From: Ruminococcus sp.
GTDB taxonomy: Bacteria; Bacillota; Clostridia; Oscillospirales; Ruminococcaceae
Length of the DNA stretch: 9,814 nucleotides
Assembly (NCBI GenBank): GCA_017544125.1
Contig: JAFYET010000150.1
Location: forward strand, 1-9,814
Direction: 5' to 3'
How positions within the stretch are numbered: position 1 is the stretch's first letter; every line of letters begins with the position of its first letter. Under the pieces are notes generated by a model, which saw only the letters and a list, made by a program, of their open reading frames with translations, was not told the DNA's origin and did no database searches. Position numbers and translations under genes: made by a program. Shown here in pieces: positions 1 through 5,388 of this stretch.

Positions 1-243
1 CGGGGCAAGGGCTTCCCCGATGTGTATCTCCACGCAGCAGCGGCGCTGGGGGTAAGCCCTCATGAAAGCGCTGTCTTTGAAGACATTCCCGAGGGGATAA
101 AGGGGGCAAGGGCAGGCGGCTTTATCTGCGTAGGTGCCCTTTGCGGGGCGCAGGAAACCGAGCGTGATGAAATAGCCGCACTTTCCGACATTACATTTGA
201 GAAATATTCCCAGCTGACGGCGATATTTGATAAAGCACCATAA
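1..243 (+). CDS. HAD-superfamily hydrolase, beta-phosphoglucomutase-like (C-terminal part)
   Basis: The reading frame is open from the first base, so the gene starts outside the window; 80 codons and the TAA stop are visible. The fragment reads GKGFPDVYLHAAAALGV followed by SAVFEDIPEGIKGARAGG, which matches the C-terminal part of the HAD core: the lysine and PD-x-Y segment (motif III region) and the VFED-x-x-x-GI-x-x-A-x-AG segment, where the E-D acidic pair (motif IV) helps hold the catalytic Mg2+. Family members are cytosolic phosphatases or phosphomutases acting on small sugar phosphates. Substrate cannot be told from this part, since the DxDxT nucleophile and cap domain are outside the window. 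It ends 137 bp before the next gene and no clear terminator hairpin follows it. Confidence 0.85.
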   Translation, partial: RGKGFPDVYLHAAAALGVSPHESAVFEDIPEGIKGARAGGFICVGALCGAQETERDEIAALSDITFEKYSQLTAIFDKAP

Positions 244-316
244 CTTTTGGGCGATATATAGCCTCTCATTGTGAATACTGACCTAAAATCACATCTAATT
301 TTGTATAAAATATTGC

Positions 317-345
317 TTGAATATTAAGGGAAAATATAGTATAAT
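317..345 (+). promoter_or_regulatory. sigma-A promoter for the coiled-coil protein gene
   Basis: TTGAAT at 317-322 and TATAAT at 340-345 are separated by 17 bp, inside a very AT-rich stretch. Transcription would start near 352, giving a leader of about 30 nt before the proposed TTG start at 381. It is the only good promoter between the HAD gene and this gene. Confidence 0.7.
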
Positions 346-380
346 ATTAAGGTAAAGATTTTGCGAAAGGAATGGTTCTC

Positions 381-1649
381 TTGGCAAGAAAAAACGAAAG
401 TACCAGCGAAAAGATCGTAAGACTATATAAAGAAGGTTGTTCGATCGAAGAGATAGCCAGAGTAATGGAGATACCCAAGGGCAATATCCCCATGATACTC
501 GAAAAGCATTTCCCCGATTATCAGAGCTATGTGCAGCCTGAAAGAAGGCATGACATAGAGCTCGAAAAGTCCGGCAAAAAAGGCGGCATAGGCGGCTTCT
601 TCGGCAGAGGCAAGAAGGAGGAAGTGCAGGCAGATGCATCGGCTTCGATGCTTAACCTTGATATGGACGATGAGGGCTTTATAGACAGAAGCGTAGCCGG
701 CATCGCATCTATGATCAAAAAGGGCAGGAGCCCTAAGGATATATGCGCATTCCTCAACTGCACCCCCGCAGATGTAGAGGCTGTACGCCTTGTTATGGAT
801 GAGCATTTCAGACGTAAGGACGCTGCCGAGGCAGCCAAGAGAGATTCCTTCAAGACAGGCCCCGATTACGACGGTCCCAAGGTCAAGGAAAGCACCGACC
901 TGCTCACAGGCAACAGCACTGCCGAGGCTGTAAGCTCCGCTCCGGTATCGGTGGCAGACCTTGAGCAGGAATATGTTCCCCCCGTATATGACCCCGTCCC
1001 CGAGAACCCGACTATGGACGAGCTGGTCGTGCCTGATGTGGATCATCTGGTATTCGGTTCCGATATCCCCAAGACCCCGGCTAATACCCACGAAGCCGAG
1101 GAAGAGAATGTCAACAGCATAGAGGAAATTTCCACCGACATCTACGAGATACCCAGCGCAGCACCCATAACCCCTCCCGAAGAGGAGAAGGAAGAGGAGC
1201 CTGCACAGCAAGAGCCCGCAGCAGCCGAGGAGAAGGCAGAAGAGCCCGAGCCCTTCAAGCCCGACTTCACAGCACCCGTGGTCAATTCCTTTACAGCGGC
1301 AGTCAGCAGCGCCGCAGCTGATAATGAAGAGGATACTACCGATTACAATATTGAGGAGGACGATTCTATGACACCTATGGAAAAAATGAGGAAGTTCGCT
1401 GAGCTTCAGATAAAGGATAATGAGGATAAGATAGCAGAGCTTGAAAAGAAAGCCGCAGACGCTAAGGCAAGCGTTGATTCCGTTGCCGCTAAGGTAGGCG
1501 AGATAGAGGCTCAGATAGCCAAGCTCAGAGAAGAAGCCGACAAGATAGCTGCCGACAAGGTAAAGGCAGAGGCAGAGGCTGCCGACTTCGAGTCACAGAT
1601 AGCCGCCCTCAAGAAGGAAAACGACGAGTTCCAGAGCTACATAAAGTAA
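381..1649 (+). CDS. Protein of unknown function: two HTH-like segments, acidic/proline linker, C-terminal coiled coil
   Basis: I do not recognise this 422-residue protein. The start is TTG at 381 because the AAAGGA ribosome binding site (366-371) lies 9 nt before it; the in-frame ATG at 372 directly abuts that site. Residues 8-43 (SEKIVRLYKEGCSIEEIARV and on) look like a sigma-region-4/transposase type helix-turn-helix. Residues 102-145 (SVAGIASMIKKGRSPKDICA and on) look like a second, diverged copy of the same fold. Between them is a Gly/Lys-rich patch (GGIGGFFGRGKK). Residues about 150-330 are a long acidic, proline-rich, probably disordered linker. Residues about 330-422 are a heptad-like Glu/Lys/Ala coiled coil. 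There is no signal peptide or membrane segment, so it should be cytosolic. It is transcribed alone and closed by a strong terminator. A DNA-binding or scaffold role is inference only. Confidence 0.8.
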   Translation: MARKNESTSEKIVRLYKEGCSIEEIARVMEIPKGNIPMILEKHFPDYQSYVQPERRHDIELEKSGKKGGIGGFFGRGKKEEVQADASASMLNLDMDDEGFIDRSVAGIASMIKKGRSPKDICAFLNCTPADVEAVRLVMDEHFRRKDAAEAAKRDSFKTGPDYDGPKVKESTDLLTGNSTAEAVSSAPVSVADLEQEYVPPVYDPVPENPTMDELVVPDVDHLVFGSDIPKTPANTHEAEEENVNSIEEISTDIYEIPSAAPITPPEEEKEEEPAQQEPAAAEEKAEEPEPFKPDFTAPVVNSFTAAVSSAAADNEEDTTDYNIEEDDSMTPMEKMRKFAELQIKDNEDKIAELEKKAADAKASVDSVAAKVGEIEAQIAKLREEADKIAADKVKAEAEAADFESQIAALKKENDEFQSYIK

Positions 1650-1666
1650 TAAATACCTGCAATAAC

Positions 1667-1692
1667 AAAGCCGCCCCGAGGGGCGGCTTTTT
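1667..1692. terminator. Bidirectional intrinsic terminator
   Basis: AAAGCCGCCC (1667-1676) pairs with GGGCGGCTTT (1681-1690) around a CGAG tetraloop, with T residues on both sides. It ends the plus-strand coiled-coil gene 17 bp after its stop and sits 1 bp beyond the T-tract from the DUF1653 stop, so it can serve both convergent units. Confidence 0.9.
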
Positions 1693-1693
1693 G

Positions 1694-1924
1694 CTATTCT
1701 TCTATGAATGTGAAGCGCTTTCTGCCGCTGCCGTCGGTGGCAGGCTCGTTCCACATCGAGGCAGGTCTTGCCCATACCCCGCCCTCGCCGTAGAGGGCTT
1801 TGTATATCACCATAGGCTCAAGCGTTTCAGAATGCCTGGCTATGGCTGTTACTTCGTATTCATTCCCCTTGAAATGGCGGTAACGCCCGAGGGGTATCTC
1901 TTTTACTGCCTGCTCGTAGGTCAT
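1694..1924 (-). CDS. DUF1653 family protein
   Basis: A 76-residue protein with the family pattern G-x-YRHFKG-x-x-Y-x-V (PLGRYRHFKGNEYEV), followed by A-x-HSET-x-E-x-x-V-x-Y-x-x-LYG and W-x-RP-x-x-MW-x-E. The family is small, widespread and of unknown biochemical role. The ATG at 1924 is chosen because AAGGAG lies 8 nt upstream; the in-frame GTG at 1933 overlaps that ribosome binding site and is not a plausible start. The rsmG stop codon is 12 bp upstream and its TAA overlaps the start of the AAGGAG site, so the two genes are surely co-transcribed and likely translationally coupled. Confidence 0.85.
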   Translation of the reverse strand: MTYEQAVKEIPLGRYRHFKGNEYEVTAIARHSETLEPMVIYKALYGEGGVWARPASMWNEPATDGSGRKRFTFIEE

Positions 1925-1936
1925 GGCTCTCACTCC

Positions 1937-2641
1937 TTATCTGACTATTTTCGCTTTCGGTCTTGGGTATTTCGCAGGGGTGGGGCTTACCTTTCTTATG
2001 ACGATAAGCGTCCTGCCGTCGCCGTTTGGCAGGGTGTATTCTTTTACCGTTTCGGTCTTTCCGCCAAGGCGCTTGATTGCTTCCTTTGCCTCCGTCAGCT
2101 CGTCACTGCCGCCCGAGCCCTTGAGCGCATAGAACGCCCCGCCCACCTTGACAAAGGGCAGGCAGTATTCAGACAGTATGTACATGGGTGCTACTGCCCT
2201 TGCGCAGGCTATGTCAAAGCTCTCACGCAAATCACTCCGCTTGCCGCCGTCCTCTGCACGGGCGTGAATGCACTGCGCATCGAGCCTGCATTCGCCCGAC
2301 AAAGTTTCAAGGAACTTTATGCGCTTGTTCAGGCTGTCAAGCAAGGTCAGGTCAATGTCATCACGCATTATCTTAAGCGGGCATGAGGGGAACCCCGCAC
2401 CCGTGCCCACGTCTATGACCCTTGCCCCCTCCGGCAGCGGCGCAAGGGTAAAGGGGTAAACGCTGTCAAAAAAGTGCTTTTGCGCTATGCCCTCGGGGTC
2501 GGTTATGGCGGTGAGGTTTATCTTCTCGTTCCATTCGACAAGCAGCTTAGCATATGCCGCAAAGCGCTCATACTGCGGGGGCGTTATCTCCATGCCCCCC
2601 TTATTAAAAAGCTCTGTGAAATCATTTATCGTTATAAGCAT
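1937..2641 (-). CDS. rsmG: 16S rRNA (guanine527-N7)-methyltransferase RsmG (GidB)
   Basis: The 234-residue product methylates N7 of G527 in 16S rRNA with S-adenosylmethionine; loss in other bacteria gives low-level streptomycin resistance (family knowledge). Visible motifs are WNEKINLTAI at residues 37-46, QKHFFDS at 54-60 and the SAM-binding loop VIDVGTGAGF at 75-84. The usual GFPGIPL after the loop reads GFPSCPL here. A longer frame reaches 2725, but those 28 codons run through repeat element A; the ATG at 2641 has GGAGAG 6 nt upstream and gives the normal family length. Only 19 bp separate this ATG from the left end of element A, so its transcript must come through that element. Confident. 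Confidence 0.96.
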   Translation of the reverse strand: MLITINDFTELFNKGGMEITPPQYERFAAYAKLLVEWNEKINLTAITDPEGIAQKHFFDSVYPFTLAPLPEGARVIDVGTGAGFPSCPLKIMRDDIDLTLLDSLNKRIKFLETLSGECRLDAQCIHARAEDGGKRSDLRESFDIACARAVAPMYILSEYCLPFVKVGGAFYALKGSGGSDELTEAKEAIKRLGGKTETVKEYTLPNGDGRTLIVIRKVSPTPAKYPRPKAKIVR

Positions 2642-2660
2642 AATTATCTCTCCGCAGCTA

Positions 2661-2689
2661 TTGACAAAACAGGTTTTCGGTGTAATAAT
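2661..2689 (+). promoter_or_regulatory. Left promoter of element A
   Basis: TTGACA (2661-2666), 17-bp spacer and AATAAT (2684-2689). The -10 box is weaker than the TATAAT of copies B and C, in keeping with decay of this copy. The conserved RNA domain starts 7 bp after the -10. Confidence 0.7.
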
Positions 2690-2695
2690 GCAGTT

Positions 2696-2789
2696 AACAA
2701 AGAGGTGCCTGCGGTAAGCGGTCACCCCCTAAAGTTGGTTTGTATGTTAATAACCGCCTTACTTGGTAGTCAGGCGGTTATTTCTTTTT
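2696..2789 (+). ncRNA. Putative antitoxin-type small RNA, copy A (orphan)
   Basis: A predicted RNA of about 94 nt from the left promoter. It has the conserved 5' domain (AACAAAGAGG at 2696-2705, then GCGGTAAGCGGTCACCCCCT to 2730), a variable linker, and an intrinsic terminator: AATAACCGCCT (2749-2759) pairs with AGGCGGTTATT (2772-2782) followed by TTTCTTTTT. The only change from B and C in the 35-nt domain is one C to T. Its cis partner gene is deleted here, so if made it could only act on the peptide mRNAs of the other copies. Confidence 0.65.
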
Positions 2790-2838
2790 GCCATCCCCCA
2801 TCTCAATAGATCGGGGGTTGAATCTGACCGCCTACGCT

Positions 2839-2926
2839 TTTCGGGAAGTTTTGTGGTTTTGCATAGCAAAATCGCCGTTCCTTAAACGGCGAAACAAAAC
2901 TTGGTGGTGTCCGCAAGGACACCACG
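2839..2926. repeat. 88-bp structured insertion in element A
   Basis: Replaces about 7 bp seen in copies B and C between the CCTACGCT block and the right palindrome. It is nearly all paired: AAGTTTTGT (2846-2854) with ACAAAACTT (2894-2902) encloses two hairpins, GGTTTTGC/GCAAAATC (2855-2873) and CGCCGTT/AACGGCG (2873-2891). A separate perfect 9-bp hairpin GTGGTGTCC-GCAA-GGACACCAC (2904-2925) with a GNRA loop follows. The shape is a three-way junction plus a hairpin. It begins just downstream of the minus-strand start point, so it would form the 5' end of a leftward transcript. No coding content is seen. Its origin (small palindromic mobile element or structured RNA) is unknown to me. Confidence 0.65.
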
Positions 2927-2927
2927 A

Positions 2928-2963
2928 ACACCTGTAGTAATTATACCACAGGTGTCTGTTTTT
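2928..2963 (+). terminator. Right-end palindrome of element A: plus-strand terminator overlapping the minus-strand promoter
   Basis: ACACCTGT (2928-2935) pairs with ACAGGTGT (2948-2955), followed by CTGTTTTTG on the plus strand. The loop holds the minus-strand -10. Relative to copy B, both arms carry matching changes (CGCC to CACC, GGCG to GGTG), so the stem is preserved. Confidence 0.55.
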
Positions 2964-2968
2964 GTCAA
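2940..2968 (-). promoter_or_regulatory. Right (leftward) promoter of element A
   Basis: On the minus strand TTGACA (2968-2963), 17 bp, TATAAT (2945-2940): full consensus. It overlaps the TGA stop of the anti-sigma gene and points through the element toward rsmG, 19 bp beyond the element's far end. With the peptide gene deleted, rsmG is the only gene it could serve. Confidence 0.8.
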
Positions 2969-3567
2969 TTATCATATACAAGCCTGTACTCATCAGGCGT
3001 GAAGTTCGGGTCGCCGTAGCCGGTCATGGTCTTTTGCAGCGACTGTTCGAGCAAGTCACCGCCCTCGCCGTCAAAGTATTCTCTCAGTTCACGGCTTACC
3101 GTAACCGTCATCACCGTCCTGTCGCCTGCGGTGTGGGCAGCGACCCCGCCGCTCTCGGTGTCAGTGCCGTTGTCGGTAATGCTTACGCTTATTAGCCTGA
3201 CATCATGGGCTATGGAGTTTTGGCGCTTCCACGCTGCGAATACCTCCTGCGGCTCCCACGAAAGCCATTCTGTCGCCGAAACTATCTCGCCATTCTGAAC
3301 GTAGTATATCTCGGTGTCTCCCTGTGCAACAGCCGTATCCGCTTGCGAGGAATACTGCTCCTCGCTCCCCGCAGGCAGATTTTCGACAATTATGCCGTTA
3401 AACTGCTGCCGCAGGAACACCGCCCCCGCTATCAGCACAATACAGGCAGCCGCCGCAAAGGCGAGCCTTTTGGCACTTGTGCCGCTCTTTTTTGGCGGGG
3501 TCATGGCAGCTGTGACCGCCTGCTCGTCCGCCTCGCCGAGCAGCTCAAAAAGCCTTTCCTTTTTCAT
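2965..3567 (-). CDS. Single-pass membrane protein, probable anti-sigma factor
   Basis: A 200-residue protein with a cytosolic N-terminus (residues 1-33, MKKERLFELLGEADEQAV), one transmembrane helix (about 34-52, LAFAAAACIVLIAGAVFL) and an external domain with no family I can name. The topology and the 4-bp ATGA overlap with the sigma gene upstream fit an anti-sigma factor whose short N-terminus holds the sigma factor and whose outer domain senses the signal. No zinc-binding HxxxCxxC motif is present, so it is not a ZAS-type anti-sigma. Ribosome binding site AAAGGGG lies 9 nt before the ATG. The TGA stop is formed by the TTGACA of element A's right promoter. The role rests on position and topology. 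Confidence 0.75.
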   Translation of the reverse strand: MKKERLFELLGEADEQAVTAAMTPPKKSGTSAKRLAFAAAACIVLIAGAVFLRQQFNGIIVENLPAGSEEQYSSQADTAVAQGDTEIYYVQNGEIVSATEWLSWEPQEVFAAWKRQNSIAHDVRLISVSITDNGTDTESGGVAAHTAGDRTVMTVTVSRELREYFDGEGGDLLEQSLQKTMTGYGDPNFTPDEYRLVYDN

Positions 3568-4124
3568 AAGTCATAGCCCCTTTCTGTAAGATATTCCTTT
3601 AGCTTTCCCCGTGTTCTGGCAAGCGATACCGTCACGGCATTGCTGCTTTTTTTGCAGCTTTTTGCTATATCGCCTATACTGTCGCAGTACCAGTAGCGGC
3701 GCAGGAAGATGTACCTCTGCTCTTCGGAAAGCGTGCCGATAAAGGCGTTTATGTCCCTTATCATTTCCTTTGCCTCTGCCTCCTCCTCCACCGAGCCACT
3801 GCCCGATACTATCCCGGAAAGCTCGTCAAGGATAAGCGCCCCCTGCGAACCGCCACGCTTTGCGGCGGTATTTCTGCTCAGCCTGTTTATTGATAGGTTT
3901 CTTGCTATCTTTCCAACAAATGCCGATAGCAGCGAGGGTCTGTGCGGCGGTATGGACTCCCAGGTCCTTAAATATGTGTCGTTGACGCATTCCTGCGCAT
4001 CTTCACGCACACCGAGTATGTTCATTGATATGCTCATGCAAAGCCCGCCGTATTTTGCAGCCGTTTCGTCTATTGCTCTTTTGTCCCGCTCATAATAAAG
4101 CTCGATTATTTTCACGTCCTCCAT
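3564..4124 (-). CDS. RNA polymerase sigma factor, sigma-70 family, ECF type
   Basis: A 186-residue two-domain sigma factor. Region 2 spans about residues 8-82, with EDAQECVNDTYLRTWESIPP and FVGKIARNLSINRL (core binding and -10 recognition). Region 4 spans about 130-180 (LSEEQRYIFLRRYWYCDSIG, then the helix-turn-helix that binds the -35). Region 3 is absent, as is typical of ECF factors; a Gly/Ser/Glu-rich linker joins the domains. The ATG at 4124 is chosen because AAGGAGG lies 8 nt upstream; the GTG at 4133 overlaps that site. The stop overlaps the next start (ATGA), so sigma and the membrane partner are coupled. No confident promoter is seen in the 150 bp upstream; many such factors drive their own promoter, which I could not identify. 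Regulon unknown. Confidence 0.92.
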   Translation of the reverse strand: MEDVKIIELYYERDKRAIDETAAKYGGLCMSISMNILGVREDAQECVNDTYLRTWESIPPHRPSLLSAFVGKIARNLSINRLSRNTAAKRGGSQGALILDELSGIVSGSGSVEEEAEAKEMIRDINAFIGTLSEEQRYIFLRRYWYCDSIGDIAKSCKKSSNAVTVSLARTRGKLKEYLTERGYDL

Positions 4125-4201
4125 TCCCCGCACCTCCTTTTTGCTTCTTACTTATATAGACAGTTTTTATAATGGAATATTACAGAAAAAATGAAGAATA
4201 T

Positions 4202-4215
4202 TGCGCCTTGGCGCA
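4202..4215. repeat. Short GCGCC palindrome
   Basis: TGCGCC-TT-GGCGCA, followed by CCTTAA. A close relative, GTGCGCC-GTA-GGCGCAC then CCTCAA, occurs at 5136-5152. Both lie in spaces between minus-strand transcription units. Confidence 0.45.
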
Positions 4216-4239
4216 CCTTAACTGTTCACCGTTAACTGA

Positions 4240-4280
4240 AAAAGCCGCCCTGCCGGAACTTCGGCATATGGGCGGCTTTT
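4240..4280. terminator. Intrinsic terminator after thiT
   Basis: AAAAGCCGCCC (4240-4250) pairs with GGGCGGCTTTT (4270-4280), and TGCCG/CGGCA extends the stem after a 3-nt bulge. Reading leftward the stem is followed by a T-tract, 9 bp after the thiT stop; the symmetrical A/T flanks make it potentially bidirectional. Confidence 0.88.
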
Positions 4281-4289
4281 AGTAAGCTG

Positions 4290-4868
4290 TCAGTTGGTCT
4301 TTGCGGTAAGCAGCTTCTTTGTCTGCGGCAGCTTGAAGAGGAATACCACAGCGATAGTCGTGAACACTATCTCGGGCAGCATATATGAGCCGTTGTAGAG
4401 CGCACTGTAAAGGTATTCGTTGGTGGTGTCAAACTTCCATACCTTGCCGATAGAATGCCAGATGAGCACACCCGAAAGGAAGTGCATACCGAACCTGAGT
4501 ACCAGCGCCAGCACAACGCCCGCTATCCAGCCGCCTGTGCCGAGCTTGCGGAATATGCCCGCTGTGCCGAGAACAGTGAATGCAAGTATGTAGTCAAGAG
4601 CAAAGCAGGCTACCAGCGTTCCTGCGGTAAGCCCCCAGCTGAGGACCTCGCCGAGGTCGAGGAAAAGCATTACCAGTGAATAAACGAATGATACTGCAAG
4701 ACCGTAGCCTATGCCCCTCTTGATGCTGTAAATACATATAGGCACCATCGAAAGCAGCGTGATAGAACCGCCCCAGGGCAGCTTGTAGACTTTGATGAAG
4801 CTGAGCACCGTAGCCAGCGCTATCATCGCAGCGCCCTCAACGAGGGCAAGGGTTTTTGAGTTTTTCAT
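4290..4868 (-). CDS. thiT: ThiT, thiamine-binding S component of an ECF transporter
   Basis: A 192-residue integral membrane protein with about six hydrophobic segments, the usual size for ThiT. It captures thiamine outside the cell and associates with the shared ECF module (EcfT with the EcfA/EcfA' ATPases, not in this window). Recognisable blocks are LPWGGSITLLSMVPI (about 30-44), the YSIKRG that follows, ALDYILAF (about 90-97), LRFGMHFLSGVLIW (about 124-137) and the C-terminal YNGSYMLPE. A basic tail ends the protein. The start ATG has AAAGGA 11 nt upstream. A TPP riboswitch with a terminator lies directly upstream, which independently supports thiamine transport. It forms a single-gene unit closed by its own terminator. 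Confidence 0.93.
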   Translation of the reverse strand: MKNSKTLALVEGAAMIALATVLSFIKVYKLPWGGSITLLSMVPICIYSIKRGIGYGLAVSFVYSLVMLFLDLGEVLSWGLTAGTLVACFALDYILAFTVLGTAGIFRKLGTGGWIAGVVLALVLRFGMHFLSGVLIWHSIGKVWKFDTTNEYLYSALYNGSYMLPEIVFTTIAVVFLFKLPQTKKLLTAKTN

Positions 4869-4896
4869 GTGTGATCAAGTCCTTTCTTTTACAGGA

Positions 4897-4930
4897 AAAC
4901 AAAAAGTGCCGCACCGATATCGGGCAGCAC
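4897..4930 (-). terminator. Riboswitch-controlled terminator upstream of thiT
   Basis: On the minus strand GTGCTGCCCGAT pairs with ATCGGTGCGGCAC (one bulged base, one wobble), followed by TTTTTGTTTT. It lies between the TPP aptamer and the thiT ribosome binding site, so thiamine pyrophosphate binding is expected to stop transcription before thiT. Confidence 0.88.
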
Positions 4931-4942
4931 AAAGAAGCTGTG

Positions 4943-5029
4943 TATCTCCCTACGTCGGCATTATCCGAATCAGGTCACGGGTCGAAGTATAGCTTTACTT
5001 CCTCTCAGCCTTTTCAAAGCTCCCCTGTT
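4943..5029 (-). promoter_or_regulatory. TPP (thi-box) riboswitch aptamer
   Basis: Reading the minus strand the conserved blocks appear in order: ACAGGGGAGC, then GGCTGAGAGG, then GACCCGTGACCTGAT, then CGGATAATGCCGACGTAGGG. These are the THI-box core elements, with CUGAGA in the pyrimidine-binding arm and the GGAUAAUGCC segment in the pyrophosphate arm. The optional P3 stem is seen as GAAGTAAAGC-TATACTTC. The terminator downstream is the expression platform; ligand binding should switch thiT off when cellular TPP is high. Confidence 0.96.
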
Positions 5030-5042
5030 CATTGCATATACT

Positions 5043-5071
5043 ATGATATCACCCGAAAGCGCATTTGTCAA
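5043..5071 (-). promoter_or_regulatory. Promoter of the TPP riboswitch-thiT unit
   Basis: On the minus strand TTGACA (5071-5066), 17 bp, TATCAT (5048-5043). Start near 5036, a few bases before the aptamer's ACAGGGG. Confidence 0.8.
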
Positions 5072-5118
5072 TACGGGTAACAGTTTTTTTACAAACTCCT
5101 GCGGCGTTTTCTGATCAA

Positions 5119-5152
5119 TTGCCCGCATGGGCATTGTGCGCCGTAGGCGCAC
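5119..5152. repeat. Two adjacent hairpins downstream of the mnmG unit
   Basis: TGCCC-GCAT-GGGCA (5120-5133) and GTGCGCC-GTA-GGCGCAC (5136-5152) lie in the gap between the four-cysteine gene and the thiT promoter. Neither has a T-tract on the minus strand, so this is not a typical intrinsic terminator; it could slow or protect the 3' end. The second hairpin resembles the one at 4202-4215. Confidence 0.45.
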
Positions 5153-5190
5153 CTCAATTATTCTTTATTCTTTTAGGGCGCAGCCCGCTG

Positions 5191-5388
5191 TCAGTTCTGC
5201 TTCCTCACTACCCCGTACTCGTCATCGAGCCGGTAATAGGGGCATACGTAGTCGGCGTGGTTCAACAGCCTGTAGTATTCGTCCTCGTCTAAGTTCACAA
5301 GGCAGGTGTATTCCTCGTAGTCATCATCGTAGACAAAGTTTACGCAGGAATTGCAGTCGGTTGACTTTTTCTTTTTTGCCTTATCCAT
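5191..5388 (-). CDS. Small four-cysteine protein (DUF6472-like)
   Basis: A 65-residue protein with an N-terminal lysine run (MDKAKKKK) and four cysteines arranged as DCNSC, YTC and YVCPYY, a pattern suited to one zinc ion. The block [12 protein letters not shown] and the ending [12 protein letters not shown] resemble a small clostridial family annotated, as I recall it, as DUF6472; function is unknown. The ATG at 5388 overlaps the last 8 bases of mnmG (ATGGATAA), with GAGAGGGG upstream; the earlier GTG at 5409 would give a longer overlap without a better ribosome binding site. The overlap means it is translated with mnmG from one mRNA. It is highly acidic after the N-terminus. Confidence 0.8.
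   Translation of the reverse strand: MDKAKKKKSTDCNSCVNFVYDDDYEEYTCLVNLDEDEYYRLLNHADYVCPYYRLDDEYGVVRKQN

Larger units (their letters stand above)
2661..2968. repeat. Two-promoter repeat element, copy A (toxin gene deleted)
   Basis: This fills the gene-free stretch between rsmG and the anti-sigma gene. It shares with copies B and C the left promoter, a 35-nt conserved RNA domain beginning at the predicted +1, the terminator, the GATCGGGGG/SD block, the GACCGCCTACGC block and the right-hand promoter-palindrome. Compared with B it lacks 81 bp covering almost all of the peptide gene (removed exactly between two TGCC repeats, leaving one) and carries an 88-bp structured insertion at 2839-2926. The ends are TTGACAAAA and TTTTTGTCAA, inverted because both are -35 boxes. 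Confidence 0.9.

Noticed and set aside
423..1211. 262-codon minus-strand frame
   Set aside because: Shadow of the coiled-coil protein gene, which has a promoter, a ribosome binding site and a terminator in the plus direction.
1691..2386. 231-codon plus-strand frame
   Set aside because: It is antisense to rsmG and the DUF1653 gene, which have strong family motifs and ribosome binding sites; its product has no recognisable features.
2641..2725. N-terminal extension of rsmG to 2725
   Set aside because: The extra 28 codons read antisense through the conserved RNA domain and promoter of element A, and the ATG at 2641 has its own GGAGAG site and gives the normal family length.
2771..2806. Eleven-codon minus-strand frame in copy A starting ATGGCAAAAAGA
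   Set aside because: It is a by-product of the deletion that joined the leader to the terminator; the ATG abuts the G-run and the product shares nothing with the toxin peptide.
4970..5152. 60-codon minus-strand frame that reads rather protein-like in its middle
   Set aside because: It starts at a GTG inside a hairpin with no ribosome binding site and runs through the thiT promoter and the 5' half of the TPP aptamer, whose sequence is fixed by RNA structure.
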